DNA from: Tubiluchus corallicola | Lineage: Eukaryota; Priapulida; Priapulimorpha; Priapulimorphida; Tubiluchidae | Assembly: GCA_030141605.1 (NCBI GenBank) | Contig: JAQGDQ010000048.1 | Span: 498,001 to 558,000, forward strand | DNA length: 60,000 bases | Reading direction: 5' to 3' | In this document: piece by piece, positions 38,285 to 49,121 of the stretch | How the letters are laid out: the number at the start of each line of letters is the position of its first letter | Position numbering within the stretch: position 1 is the first letter of the stretch | Translations under genes and position numbers: made by a program | Notes under the pieces: generated by a model | Databases searched by the model: none | The model's input: only the letters and a program-made list of their open reading frames with translations | What the model was told of the DNA's origin: nothing

Positions 38285-38466
38285 GGTTTGTTTGTTTATT
38301 TGTTTGTTCGTTTGTTTTTGTTTGAACAAATAAACTAAAGTAAGTGAGCGAAATGAACGTCATCGAAATGGACAGCTGAGTGGACAAGCAGTCATGCAGT
38401 TGGATTGGAAGGTTGGACAATCAAAACGGACAACAAACAAGCAAGCAAACAAACTAACAAACAATT
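38285..38466. repeat. Inverted tetranucleotide arms (GTTT)n ... (CAAA)n
   Basis: A GTTT-rich arm (38,285-38,335) and a CAAA/CAAG-rich arm (38,431-38,466) face each other across about 95 bases. They could pair as a long imperfect hairpin. The origin may be two independent tetranucleotide expansions. Confidence 0.6.
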
Positions 38467-40736
38467 AACTGGAAGTGATTTTTCTTTCTAATTGACAATT
38501 AATTTGTTGCGCCATGCATTTCATTTCACCTCGCATCCACGATTATTTGGAAGTTTGTGGTACTTATTATCAGTGTAGACATTATCCAGTTATCAGCACA
38601 TGAATAAACGTGATGTTGCTTAACTACTAACACGTATTTAAAATGCTGGCGACCTTGAGTAGTTCTGCAAAATCTAATATGAAACAGTAAAAGCACAAAC
38701 GTGCTATAAAACGGTATCTAATGTAATCAAAATCGAATATGAATGTCCTCTTTCATTACAATAATTATGATCCATTCAGATTTATTCAGCGTTTTCGCAT
38801 TCATTTTATTGCTGAAATTTGATTCACATTGTTACAGAATTTTCACCATTGCTTGAATCTGATTCAATTTGTAAAAAGATTTCAGGACAAAATCTTTTAG
38901 AGTGGCTGTCTAGTTTTATTGGCTATAGGACCTTACCCACAAGTTGACAAATTGAATACTATTAGCATAATCCTAACGTTGCAACAAGGTAATGTCAAGC
39001 CAACAGTCACGGACGAGCAGCTTTCAGACTTTTCCGTTCAAAACTTCACGGGACTGACAAGTTTCGGTTATTGTGCCTAGTGACATGCAAAACTGATAGT
39101 AGTGACTGATATGAAAAGATAGGTAATTTATAGTTGCTGTGCGTACTGACAGTTTTTCCTGTTGAATGTTTAATGATAATGCTGAATGCGAATCTCGGTT
39201 GTTTTTACAACCGATTGTTTGTTTTCACGGTCTGCGGCTTACAATTTCTTAGTGTCAATCACAATTTGCATTTACAGGTTTGGAAAACATTATAACCTTT
39301 TACGACAGAAATAGAAAGGCACCAATGCATTATTTACAAGAAGTTACAACATTCCCCAAAAGAAGACAGCAACCAGTTCGGTTCAGTGGTTACAGCTAAA
39401 AGGAAACAAAAGAAAGTAATATTCTTGTCTAATTGACCAAAACAAGAACTTGGTGCTCTCCAAAGCCCAATAAGGCGGAAGTTCTAATTCGGAGAAACAC
39501 GGCACCATGAGTTACTACTGTATAAATTTAATTCAGGCCAAAATAGGGAGAATGCTATGCAGTTCCAATTTCCAACCCCACAAACTTAACACTACAAATT
39601 AACTAGCTCAATAATTATATTACTGTCTTTGAAAATACGCACAGTGTTTAAGTAATGTTATTCTTCTATGAACAGCAAAGAATTTTAAATTTAATTTAAA
39701 ATCTAAACAGTAGTGTTAGAGATAGACGCCAAAATAGATTACACTAGTAAACTTCTTATTGCCTGCTAGTTATTGCAAGAGCCTTTAACATGACCTCAGC
39801 AACACCTATCCAAGCACACACGTTAACGGGCAAATTATATCCAAGCCAAACATTGCTTAACCTTTCAACTCGTAATATTATATCTAAGTAAAGTACTTGT
39901 TTACAGCAAAGTTGTTTTACAAGCGGACTGGGTATAGTTTTTCACCTGACTGACCACAGTCCACGAAAGGTCAATGACTGGATAAGATTTGCTCAAGCAG
40001 CGGCTTCGTCCGGTGGACAGTAGTCCTACTACAAAGCAGACTTTGCATTCTGCGAGTAGATAAGTAAGCTTATAGGCTCGCTTCCTGTTGTTCACTAATG
40101 CAGCATCGCGAAATCAGTTGTATACGTGACTAACACAAATGAGGACTTGAAACTGAGGCAAACTGCAATCGTGTGTACTAACAACTGATTTAGTTGTTGG
40201 CTAATTCTGCTTCCAGTATTTTAATTACTAGAAGAACGGACGAGGAATCGAAGACGCGCGCGAGGTAAAGAAAAGATGAGAAAATTTCAATCCAGACGCT
40301 AACAAAACATTTTTTCAGATGTTTTGGATATAGTTACGAATCTATCATTTCTCCAAAAAAATGTCGAATTTTGGAAGAACAAGAATGAGAAGTAGCGAAA
40401 TCGATTATGATTTTAAAAACTTCTGCTTATGTTTAGAACTGTAAGTATAAAACACAGGGCAATTGAAAAGATGTGTAACAAAAACTAGTGTTTGCGCTTC
40501 CCTTACGCCTTCACGTGTGCTTATGTTGCTTTATTAGTTTTCTTTGTTCTCTGCTGACTAGTACTTCTATTAAAGCAGTACTAATGCAGGTGTTTGTAGA
40601 TTCCGGTTTGCAATACGCAACAACACTTGTTTTTTTGTCCAAATATTTGTGTTTTTTACATTTATTCCCTTTGATTTAACTTAGTAGCAAAACCTATTTT
40701 TGGCAGTAAGGTTTAACAGCCTCTCATCATGTGAAG

Positions 40737-40738
<2 letters not shown>
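38467..40738 (+). other. LRR-gene intron: nothing recognised
   Basis: AT-rich sequence without supported exons, RNA genes or transposon coding sequence. Confidence 0.5.

Positions 40739-40803
<65 letters not shown>
40739..40803. repeat. (TA)n microsatellite
   Basis: About 32 uninterrupted TA units. It is self-complementary and likely to be unstable. Confidence 0.97.
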
Positions 40804-40806
<3 letters not shown>

Positions 40807-41704
40807 AAATTAGTTACTGTTCCCTTTTTTATTAAAACCTTATCTTTCTTTTCATTTCTCCCTTCCTCACTCTACTGCCTGGTTTTTCTTGATTAATTTT
40901 CAATGATTATTTGATCGGCGGCTACTCATTAGCGTCTATAGAAATCTTTGTAGGTCTCGTGAATTGCTTGGATGTTTAATGTTTACTGCAGGTATATTTA
41001 TTGACCCATGCTTTCCGTAAATCAAATTCTTGGATGGTCGTCATTTTTCACAAAGCGCCTCTAATGTGCGTCTTGATAAATTGTCGGCAACTCTAGCTTG
41101 ATGGGCATTCACGGCAACTTCGTCAAATCCCCTAATCACTTTAACGATGTCCTGAAAACGCCTTCATGGCAACAGAGCTATAACAAACATTATAGTTAAG
41201 GTGAGTTTAAGCGTGTAATAGGTCACGCGGTTGAGAAGACCGGTTACATCCCGCAGAAAGTAAAAAGGCCTGAATTAAAATTTTACTTTTAATTTAATTT
41301 AGGGGTTTTCACATATCGCGGGCTGATAAATGAAGATGTCCTGCCGCAGTTGTGCGTTCTCATACCAGCGATGTCTGCAGTATAGGCCCTATATATGCAT
41401 ATTTGAGGTGAATTTATACATCAAACGTAAATCGTGTTCACACGTAATTTACGACAATGGCATCTAGTGACTGCAAATAACTACACACAGTGACCATATT
41501 TGCCACTGAATAGATTGTTTTACGTAATTGAAAAAATAGTTATTTTTAAAACAATTTTGTTCAAATAGCCCATTGTTTAATCTTTTACTGAATAAATTAA
41601 TACCAAAAATATCTTCTGATACTCTAAGTAGAGTAAATGCAAACAAATTGTCATGGAAATTTACTTGGAAAATTTTGTTAGTCAGGCGGTTAATGACAAA
41701 TACA

Positions 41705-42995
41705 GAATTAATAGAATTAACAAATCTTTATTGGCACTAATATGAGTGCGTTAACATACATAAACGTATAATAATTAGTATATAATTATAAAATGAGTAT
41801 GCAATTTGGACTGCTAATTACAGGCATTCATTAAGTATCCAATAAAGATTTTTAAAAATGGTACTTGTACGCACAATGCTGTCCTGCTTTCTTATAGTAT
41901 TTTTTAAATTTAAACAGCCGCCTAGACTAATCTGTACCACATATTATTTACGGAGTTAAAAATTTTCTATTGCAATACATTTCGTTAAATCATATACTTT
42001 CATAATAAATTCGCCGTTAAATTAATTCTAGGAAAACTTCCTTTACTTCAAACTAATGAATGAATAGCGCGTCAAGTAAATTCATGTTTTTATTCATTTT
42101 GTAAAGTTAGTTTTTTAACTGTTGTCCGCCAGGCTGCATCGATAATTAAGTGCTCAGGAATTTGCTCATTTTCTCCACAAGTACATAATTGGGCTGTCTG
42201 CTACACTAACTTAGTACATGTGCTTTTTAAATTTTCCCTGTCCAGTGAGGAACAAAATTGAGGTTGATTCTATATTCCTCTCCTTTTTGCTTAGCGGAAG
42301 AGCTAATTGGGTAAGTTTGGGAACACTTTTGCATTTACCCTTTGTAGCGGCAGCTCACTGCCTCATCTCCTTCTACATGTAAATTGCTGATGAATCTAGT
42401 TTTCCAAATTTCAACAACGTGTTTGTTCATTTTTGTTTCCGTCCGTGTATCCATGTAATCTGGAATATCATTTACCGTTTCGTACCGCATATTCCATTTA
42501 CTTCTCATGTATCTTTTTATATTGTCCAGATGACAGTTGATGAATCTTTATACCCTTGCCTGTGAGTAGATTGCCAGTTTTGTCTTGAGAACATCCGGTA
42601 GCCTGTCTTCATCGTATTCTGTATGATGTCCATAAAAGATTTGTGTTTTCCATTCATTTAAGCTCTCGAAGCATATAGTATGAATGGTAACGCTGTGGTC
42701 TTAAATAAGTTAATTATTGCTGGCAATCTTAACCCACTGTATATTTTTCGACATTTTTTATCAGAGACCGGCTTAGGCATGTTGTCTTCGTTGTTTCATT
42801 TACGTGTTTATCAAAAGTTAGTTTATTGTCGACTGTTATCCCTAATATTTTACTTGACTTGATAAATAATCTCATCTGATTCAATGGAAAATTTGCTACA
42901 GTCAGTAATGCTTCGTATCGAGAAATTAAAATCCGCTTTATTCACATTGACTTCAATACAGTTCAAGCCTTTAACTAGATCAATTTCTAGAGAAT
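41705..42995 (-). pseudogene. Decayed LINE (Jockey/CR1-like) reverse-transcriptase 3' half
   Basis: On the minus strand, 42,793-42,856 reads SSKILGITVDNKLTFDKHVN, the LGxxxDxxLxFxxH block just after the RT catalytic domain of non-LTR elements. ALPFILYAS follows near 42,670. LTGQGKFKKHMY and VADSPIMYLW near 42,180-42,250 match the C-terminal region common to such elements. Stops and frameshifts break the frame throughout, so it is dead. A minus-strand tail CAATAAAGATTTGTTAATTC near 41,705-41,740 is the probable 3' end. It lies antisense within the LRR intron. Confidence 0.8.
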
Positions 42996-43009
42996 GATAT
43001 GTTTAGTTT

Positions 43010-43070
43010 GATTTAGTTTATGGTACGACTTTTTCTTGTACACAATAAAGAAATTTATATCGTAAAATTT
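43010..43070 (+). mobile_element. LINE-like 3' tail remnant
   Basis: TGTACACAATAAAGAAATTTATAT follows the start of the minus-strand LINE fragment but is in plus orientation. It resembles the tail at 38,140, so it is probably the 3' end of another insertion. Confidence 0.35.
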
Positions 43071-44924
43071 CTATATCTGAATATTCTTTTTTCTTCACGT
43101 ATCGGAATCTAAAACTTTACAACACCTCGGTCTTGTCTGCAGGGTGTTTATTTTGAGGCGCCACTGAAGTATTACTTATTCTAATCAGCAGATTAGGACT
43201 AACGTAAAGAAGGAGTTAAAGGCCTTAAGCTCGCATGGTTGTGCGAGAACATGCGTATATTATTATAATTTTTATTTCACCAATTCTAAATCCTCTGGGT
43301 CATCCAGTCTAAACTGTATGATTTTGTAATCTAATGGTGGAGGGGTAATTTCAAATGAAACAAAAACATGGCACGCTGCAACTTTGACTTTTTGAGTGTG
43401 ATTATTATAAGGCACTATGGTCAACATAAACTAATTATTATGCTATAAGTTGTACAATTGCACGTATAATTGTACGTATGTATATCAAAATGGTAACACA
43501 CAAATTTATAATAGTTCAGTTTGATAACCAGTTAGTATATCACTAACGAATGTAATGTAACGTAATTGTAACGAAATTGTAATTTGTACAACATTTCACT
43601 GACAAAGAATACAAATTATTGCAACAAGTAAAAGCTAAAACTCGAGAACAACATAACCAACAAATAAACTCTTTGTTTATTTTCACTGTTATAAGTCATT
43701 ATTGCGGATGAAACCAAAAAATGCTATTATAGCAAATAGAGAACGTTTAAAGATATCCGTAAGAGCAGATAGATATTGAGCTGAGAGCTACCCTTGTGAA
43801 TACAATTGCCAGAACAAGAATAAACTGCAGTAGATCTCATGCATTTACAAAGTCCTCGACAAACTTTTTGGCACTTTCAATGAATGTTCATAGCATGCTT
43901 TATTAGTTTCTTGTTAATTACGCCAATTGTCATGTGCTATCCTATCCCAAGTCAGAGGATGACGGAATGCCTTGTATACTTGCTCTGTGCAACTCACCGG
44001 TACTTTGATCACAAAAAAGAATTTTATTTAAACGGAAATGGCCAACCTTCGAAGAATCTACAAAGTGTGTAGTTCTCTTTGAGCTAGGCTCTCCTACGGC
44101 TTCCCAGTAGAATCCACTTCTATGAATTTTCGTGAAGTGCTTGAGCCCTAGTCAACCGTTCAGTTACATTTCATAAAACTTATCATACACAACTTGATGG
44201 TTTCTTTGATGCCACATTCATCATCAGTTGTATTTGAATTTATGTTTAAAGGTTTACGGTTAATTTTTTTTAAATTCCAGCAAATTGCTAGCGGTAATTT
44301 CATAAGCAGCATTTGGTAGTAGTTGAGTTTTTGAAGAACATCTTAAAGTTTAATTTAAATTGTCTTCTAAACATAGGAAACACAACTGCCAGTTACCTAT
44401 ATAATTTTATATGATTTTGACATTGTCAAATCTCCTATTGTAGTTATCTCCTATTGTATTCTACTAATCAAACAAGAAACATGTCACCTACTTACCAAAA
44501 ATTTTAGTGTCCATCAAAGGGCCATATATAGGCCATATATATTAAGCCAAGCCAACGGCAATAGGGTAGTTAAACTAGCTTGTAAGACAATAATTAGGTT
44601 TTAGTAGTAGGTTGATCAAGTTAGCAAGTTGCAGAAACAATCAGCATTGCATGTCTTATTGTATAGGCATTATTAAATAAGAGTCTTTCTTTCAGGAATC
44701 TCGTAATCACTCAGAATAGTTTTACATATTGTAACATAGGGAAAACACATGGCCGCCTGTATGTCATACGTTAGTAAAAAAAATAAAATATGAATATAAC
44801 TCAAATGTCTCACTTAAATGTGATATTTCAATATGATTAGTAACTTAAAAGCAAAAGATTGCGAAGTAATGAGCAATTCTTTGAAAATAACTTTTTTTAT
44901 GTTCCCGCGCATTGTTTGTCATTA
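43071..44924 (+). other. LRR-gene intron: nothing recognised
   Basis: AT-rich sequence, including a GTAACGTAATTGTAACG-type patch near 43,555-43,585 and a palindromic CCATATATAGG near 44,521. No supported exon. Confidence 0.45.
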
Positions 44925-45295
44925 TGGGATAATCTTTCAGGAATAATCAAAGCTAATCCTAGAATACCTGTTAAATGAAAGACAACTGGAGTGCTATTGT
45001 AATGCAAATTATTTATTATTTATTTCGTCATAGGTATTCGAGAAATATGTGTGGGATAACTCCTGAAAATAACCACAGCTGAACTCAGCTGTTAGACGAA
45101 AGACAATGTGAAATAGTAAACCGCTCTAATTGCTATTTTAATGTATCGATCTATTATTTATTTTTTAGCTCGGCATTAGGTATCACAGAAACATTTTTGG
45201 GGCAATACATGAAAATAACCAAATAAGAGGAATTCATGGAACGGCCCTTTAACTGAAAGACCATGTCAACTGTACCAATTTTGCTGATTATATCA
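44925..45295. repeat. Degenerate three-copy tandem repeat (about 125-150 bases)
   Basis: Units begin near 44,925, 45,051 and 45,199. Each runs GGGATAA/GGGGCAA, a GAAAATAACC/GAATAATCAA word, then a GAAAGAC(A/C)A word and a TTATTTATT tract. Similarity is low but collinear, so this is an old tandem duplication. Confidence 0.5.
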
Positions 45296-46442
45296 AAAAG
45301 TGCACCATTTTTGCCCTGAGCCATCCCACTATGTATACATGTGGATTATTTAAAATGAAACAGTTAGCGTCGATTTGCACAAGCTCAGTAAAAACATTAC
45401 AGGCAATACAATAATATTGCAGTTTTAGGTGTTTATATTATATATATTATAATATATACTTTATATTACATCGACTAATTTACTCTTCATCTCTTTAAGT
45501 TGGTTAAATCATAATCAAGTATATCAAGAATTTATAAAATTAATGATAATTTAATGGAGCCACTTTGCGCAAATGTAATGTGATGTTGCGTGACCAACAT
45601 TTTCTTAAGTTTAGTTGCACTTTTATTGCCATTCATTTGCAAAAAATTATCAATTTAAATTAGAATGAGATTATTTTTTCTGTATAATTTAGCACTCTGC
45701 AAATTGCAACTGGAATTCAGCATTCGGTGGAGGGCCTATGTAATGCAAATATTTGTACGGAACCAAACTCAGTTAATTATCAGGGCTAATCCTTTAAGAC
45801 GAGACAATGAATGGCAGAGAAATACCAAGGCACGTCTGGATGTGAATGCGCTTGCCCACAACGAAAAAAATAGCCAGAACCAGTATGGAGAATGAAAGCA
45901 ACCACAATGAATATTAATAGTGTTAAACCCGATGGTCACTCACCCATTTACTTACCAGGCTCGTCGTTGTTTACCTCTGGTTGCTGAGTACACACCGTAA
46001 CTATTCGCCTATTTTCTCAAGAAGCTGTTTGAATGAGGGGTAACAGAACACAAATATTTCTTTCGTTTTCTAAATCATTTCCACGAAGTCAGACTTCTTG
46101 TCAAATAATATATTTTGGTTATTTATAAATAGGCCCAATATAATTATATCAAAACTTAACGGATTCTTTATATTGAACTTGTAAACATTCACCATTGCTT
46201 CTAACTTATTCTGTATAGTATCATGACTATATACTTTGCGCACTCCTCTAGAGTCCTGGATTTACGGAAGTAGATATAATGGAACATCATTATAATGGCT
46301 CAGTGTGCTCCATGTATTACCGTAAATTATAGGCCTATGTGCTTTATGCTATAACGACTTTGGATTACGCTAATAGCTAATTTTAACTCCTATGATGTTC
46401 TAACTTCTCTATTCATATAAAAGCATAGAGAAAGTGAAAGAG
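45296..46442 (+). other. LRR-gene intron: nothing recognised
   Basis: AT-rich, with an AT palindrome near 45,430-45,460. The ORF at 45,665-45,895 has no recognisable feature. Confidence 0.45.
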
Positions 46443-46444
46443 GA

Positions 46445-46532
<88 letters not shown>
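46443..46532. repeat. (GA)n microsatellite
   Basis: About 90 bases of GA with one GACAGA interruption. It is flanked by purine-rich sequence that gives artefactual Leu/Ser and Lys/Glu ORFs. Confidence 0.97.
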
Positions 46533-46535
<3 letters not shown>

Positions 46536-46966
46536 GAAAGAGGGAGAGAAAGACATGACAGTGAAATGTGGTAAGAAAGCGAAAAGATGTGCAAAGGAGA
46601 AGTGGGAATCTAAAACAGTGAAGAGCAAATTGAAGACACAAACAGAAGCTAAAAGCGAAGAAATGAAGAAAGGAAAAAGGAAATATCGATATTACTATGA
46701 CATTTGCGTAAGCGAGCCATTGTTGAAGATCTGGGTTTGAATCTCAGTGGATCACCCTTTTAGCCTTTCTCGTGCTGTCATCCATGCTCGTGCTGTCATC
46801 TGCATAATCTCGTGATGCGGAACCACAGTTTAGAATAATGATACGGTGAAGTGTTACCAATTCTGATTAGTATTTGGACGGATAGAGATACTCAGCCGGT
46901 TTAGCATCCCTCTGCTATAGCCAATGCTACCAATTCAAAATCATTGATGAAAATACTGTGCAACAG

Positions 46967-46993
46967 TTGTGTGTGTGTGTGTGTGGGGGGGGG
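46967..46993. repeat. Short (GT)n tract followed by a G run
   Basis: GTGTGTGTGTGTG followed by nine or so consecutive G. A short simple repeat. Confidence 0.9.
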
Positions 46994-47529
46994 ACATTGT
47001 TCTATTTTCGTAATTTCGTAATCAAAGTCATGTTTTTTCTTTGCAACACGATCATTGGAGATGGTAACGTCAATAGCAATTCAGCAGCATGTCATAGATA
47101 ATTTTGCAGATCCAAAATCCTTGTGTGCGGTGGTGCATTTTGGCGATTCGTATATCATAAAAACACATTGAGTATTGATTTGATGTACATTTTCGGGATA
47201 ACTTTTTTAGCGCGATGTGGCAGGCATGTTACAGTACAAGATACGAATTTTAATTTTGGCTTTCAGACAACACGATATAGGTCTTTTCTATGCAGTAGTC
47301 AAAACGGCTACCGTGCATGTAATACATCTTTTCAGATTTGTCGCAAAAACTTCACTGCTTCCTCCCTTTATAAACATGAATATATAGCATGATACAAGCG
47401 TGATAGCACATATGGTGCGTGATAGAAAGTTTTCGGCTTTTGGGTTTTCGTATAACCAGTATAAACACTTCCGATCCGTCAAAGGCCTAGCTGTCGCTGT
47501 TACCATACCGATTTTGCAGTTTCTGTTTC

Positions 47530-47707
47530 ACAATACCGGAAGTATTGTAAATCTGGTTTCATGATATCGCTTCTGATTCCGTCACTTCCGGTAACGTGAC
47601 GTCACTTCAAGTTCACCCTCTTTTTGGTTACATGACCAACCGACAAGCCAACGTCTACACTACTACTGACATTTTCCACTTTCGTGTGACCAAATAGCAG
47701 TTTGATA
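47530..47707 (+). promoter_or_regulatory. ETS/CRE cluster, candidate TATA-less promoter
   Basis: ACCGGAAGT (47,535-47,543) and the opposite-strand ETS site CACTTCCGGT (47,583-47,592) lie close to a perfect palindromic CRE, TGACGTCA (47,597-47,604). ETS plus CRE spacing of a few bases is characteristic of constitutive animal promoters. About 100 bases downstream an ATG opens and runs into a donor. The cluster is CpG-bearing in an otherwise AT-rich intron. It could drive a nested gene or act as an intronic enhancer. The sites are seen directly; the function is inferred. Confidence 0.5.
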
Positions 47708-47716
47708 ATGGATCAG
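47708..47716 (+). CDS. Possible three-codon first coding exon (Met-Asp-Gln)
   Basis: ATGGATCAG|GTAACTG, with A at -3 (GATAATGG), lies downstream of the ETS/CRE cluster and ends at a donor in phase 0. Splicing to the LRR exon at 55,948 would give a stop, so it would belong to another gene. I could not find its next exon. A chance ATG plus GT is quite possible. Confidence 0.25.
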
Positions 47717-48204
47717 GTAACTGTGGGAATTTTCCTCTGAAGCCTTACGCAAAGCTATATTACTGTACTTATTCATATGTTTGTCTTTTTCCCTAATTAC
47801 TTTCTTTCTTGTTTAAACTGTATCCTGATTAGAAAATGGCTATATAAGTTCTCTTTCATTTGATGAAAAGGAAATTATTTGGGTTGGCTAATATTGAGTG
47901 CGCAGACAAAATGTTAGAAAATTTTATATTAAATTTGCCGATGACGAAACGAGATTCTTTTTAATTATGCCTTTGGTACGAAATTTGTAATCTTAGTTGC
48001 AAATTTGGTACTATTAGTGTTGGAGTAAACCCATTTTAACTTTTCACTGTTTCAAAATTGTCGTTCCGTCATTAAGCTGAATGAAATACAAACAATGCAA
48101 AAGGCTTAGTTATCCTCCTTGTAAACATCATCGTTTATTAAAGCAGTGACTGACAGCTAAGAAATATACTGCAATTATGTGTGGCCTGATACCACAAGGT
48201 AATG

Positions 48205-48215
48205 GGTTCGAATCC
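48205..48215 (+). promoter_or_regulatory. Isolated Pol III B-box match (tRNA-derived SINE relic?)
   Basis: GGTTCGAATCC is a perfect B box, but no cloverleaf can be drawn around it and no convincing A box lies upstream. It may be the remains of a tRNA-derived SINE. Confidence 0.3.
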
Positions 48216-48770
48216 TGATTGACTCACGATTTTTCAAAGTCTTTCACTTGCTAAATTCAGCTGTTTATTGAAATAAATTGTTTTCTAAATGACCTTGAAT
48301 TCTGCGATTCTTGCCTTTACGATATTACTTTCGGGTATGTCGAACCAATCAAAGCCCGCCGTCAACATTAATTATTTTCCAAACTAATTAAGTTAGCGTT
48401 TTTAATTGCACCGTTTTAGTAACTGCCCATTATGCACCGTTTGTCATGGTTATCTCATTTGCAATTATTGCTCGATAGATTTCTTAATTTACGATATTTA
48501 TTAACAATGGAAACGTATTTTCAGCGATGCAGCGCATCATACAATTTACGTTGTCCGTAAATTAAATCGAAAATTACTGTCATTTTTATTTTTACAGGCA
48601 AATTATAAATAGACGAACAATGATTTTATGCACCAAATATAATTATTACAAGTCCAAAATACTGTATTCTTTCACCAAGAGATGCAAAACTGATTAATTC
48701 TTATCTTATGCGTGCATATAAGCATCATATCATAAGCATGTAACTGGTAATTCGCGTAACTCGACCTTCC

Positions 48771-49047
48771 AAGATATACGAATTAACTGGCCTTTTGTTT
48801 ATGACTCTCAAGACATCCGAGTTAAGTGGTCTTTTCTTTAGTCCTCCCAAGATATGCGGCCTTTTCTTTAATAATTCGTCATAGTAATTCTTTAGTTTTT
48901 CATTAGTAATATCGTGACTTGACGATATACGAGTTAAATGCCCTATCTTTTAATCTTCCCAAGATATACGAATTATGTGAACTTTTCTTTAGTCCTCCCA
49001 AGATATACGTGTTAAGCGGCTTTTTCTTTAGTCCTCCCCAGATATAC
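48771..49047. repeat. 39-base minisatellite
   Basis: Five clear 39-base units begin AAGATATACG (or close variants), pass through AGTTAAGTGG and CTTTTCTTTAG, and end TCCTCCC. They start at about 48,771, 48,810, 48,929, 48,961 and 49,000, with one rearranged stretch between (48,849-48,925). Unit identity is moderate. It contains no coding sequence. Confidence 0.85.
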
Positions 49048-49080
49048 TGGTCACTATTAGCCTAGTAAACAAGTAGTAGT

Positions 49081-49121
49081 ATCCTCAGTGACTGAAGCAG
49101 TTTTTACACGTCACTGAGGAT
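49081..49121. other. Perfect 12-base inverted repeat (stem-loop)
   Basis: ATCCTCAGTGAC (49,081-49,092) and GTCACTGAGGAT (49,110-49,121) are exact reverse complements around a 17-base loop. It lies 34 bases after the minisatellite. No T-run follows, so a transcription terminator is unlikely. Confidence 0.75.

Noticed and set aside
46690-46800. Possible tRNA/SINE around a GGGTTTGAATCTC B-box-like word
   Set aside because: There is no A box at the right distance and no fold; the match is too degenerate to call.
48771-49047. CRISPR-like regular repeats
   Set aside because: Units are contiguous with no unique spacers, they diverge from each other, and the DNA is eukaryotic.
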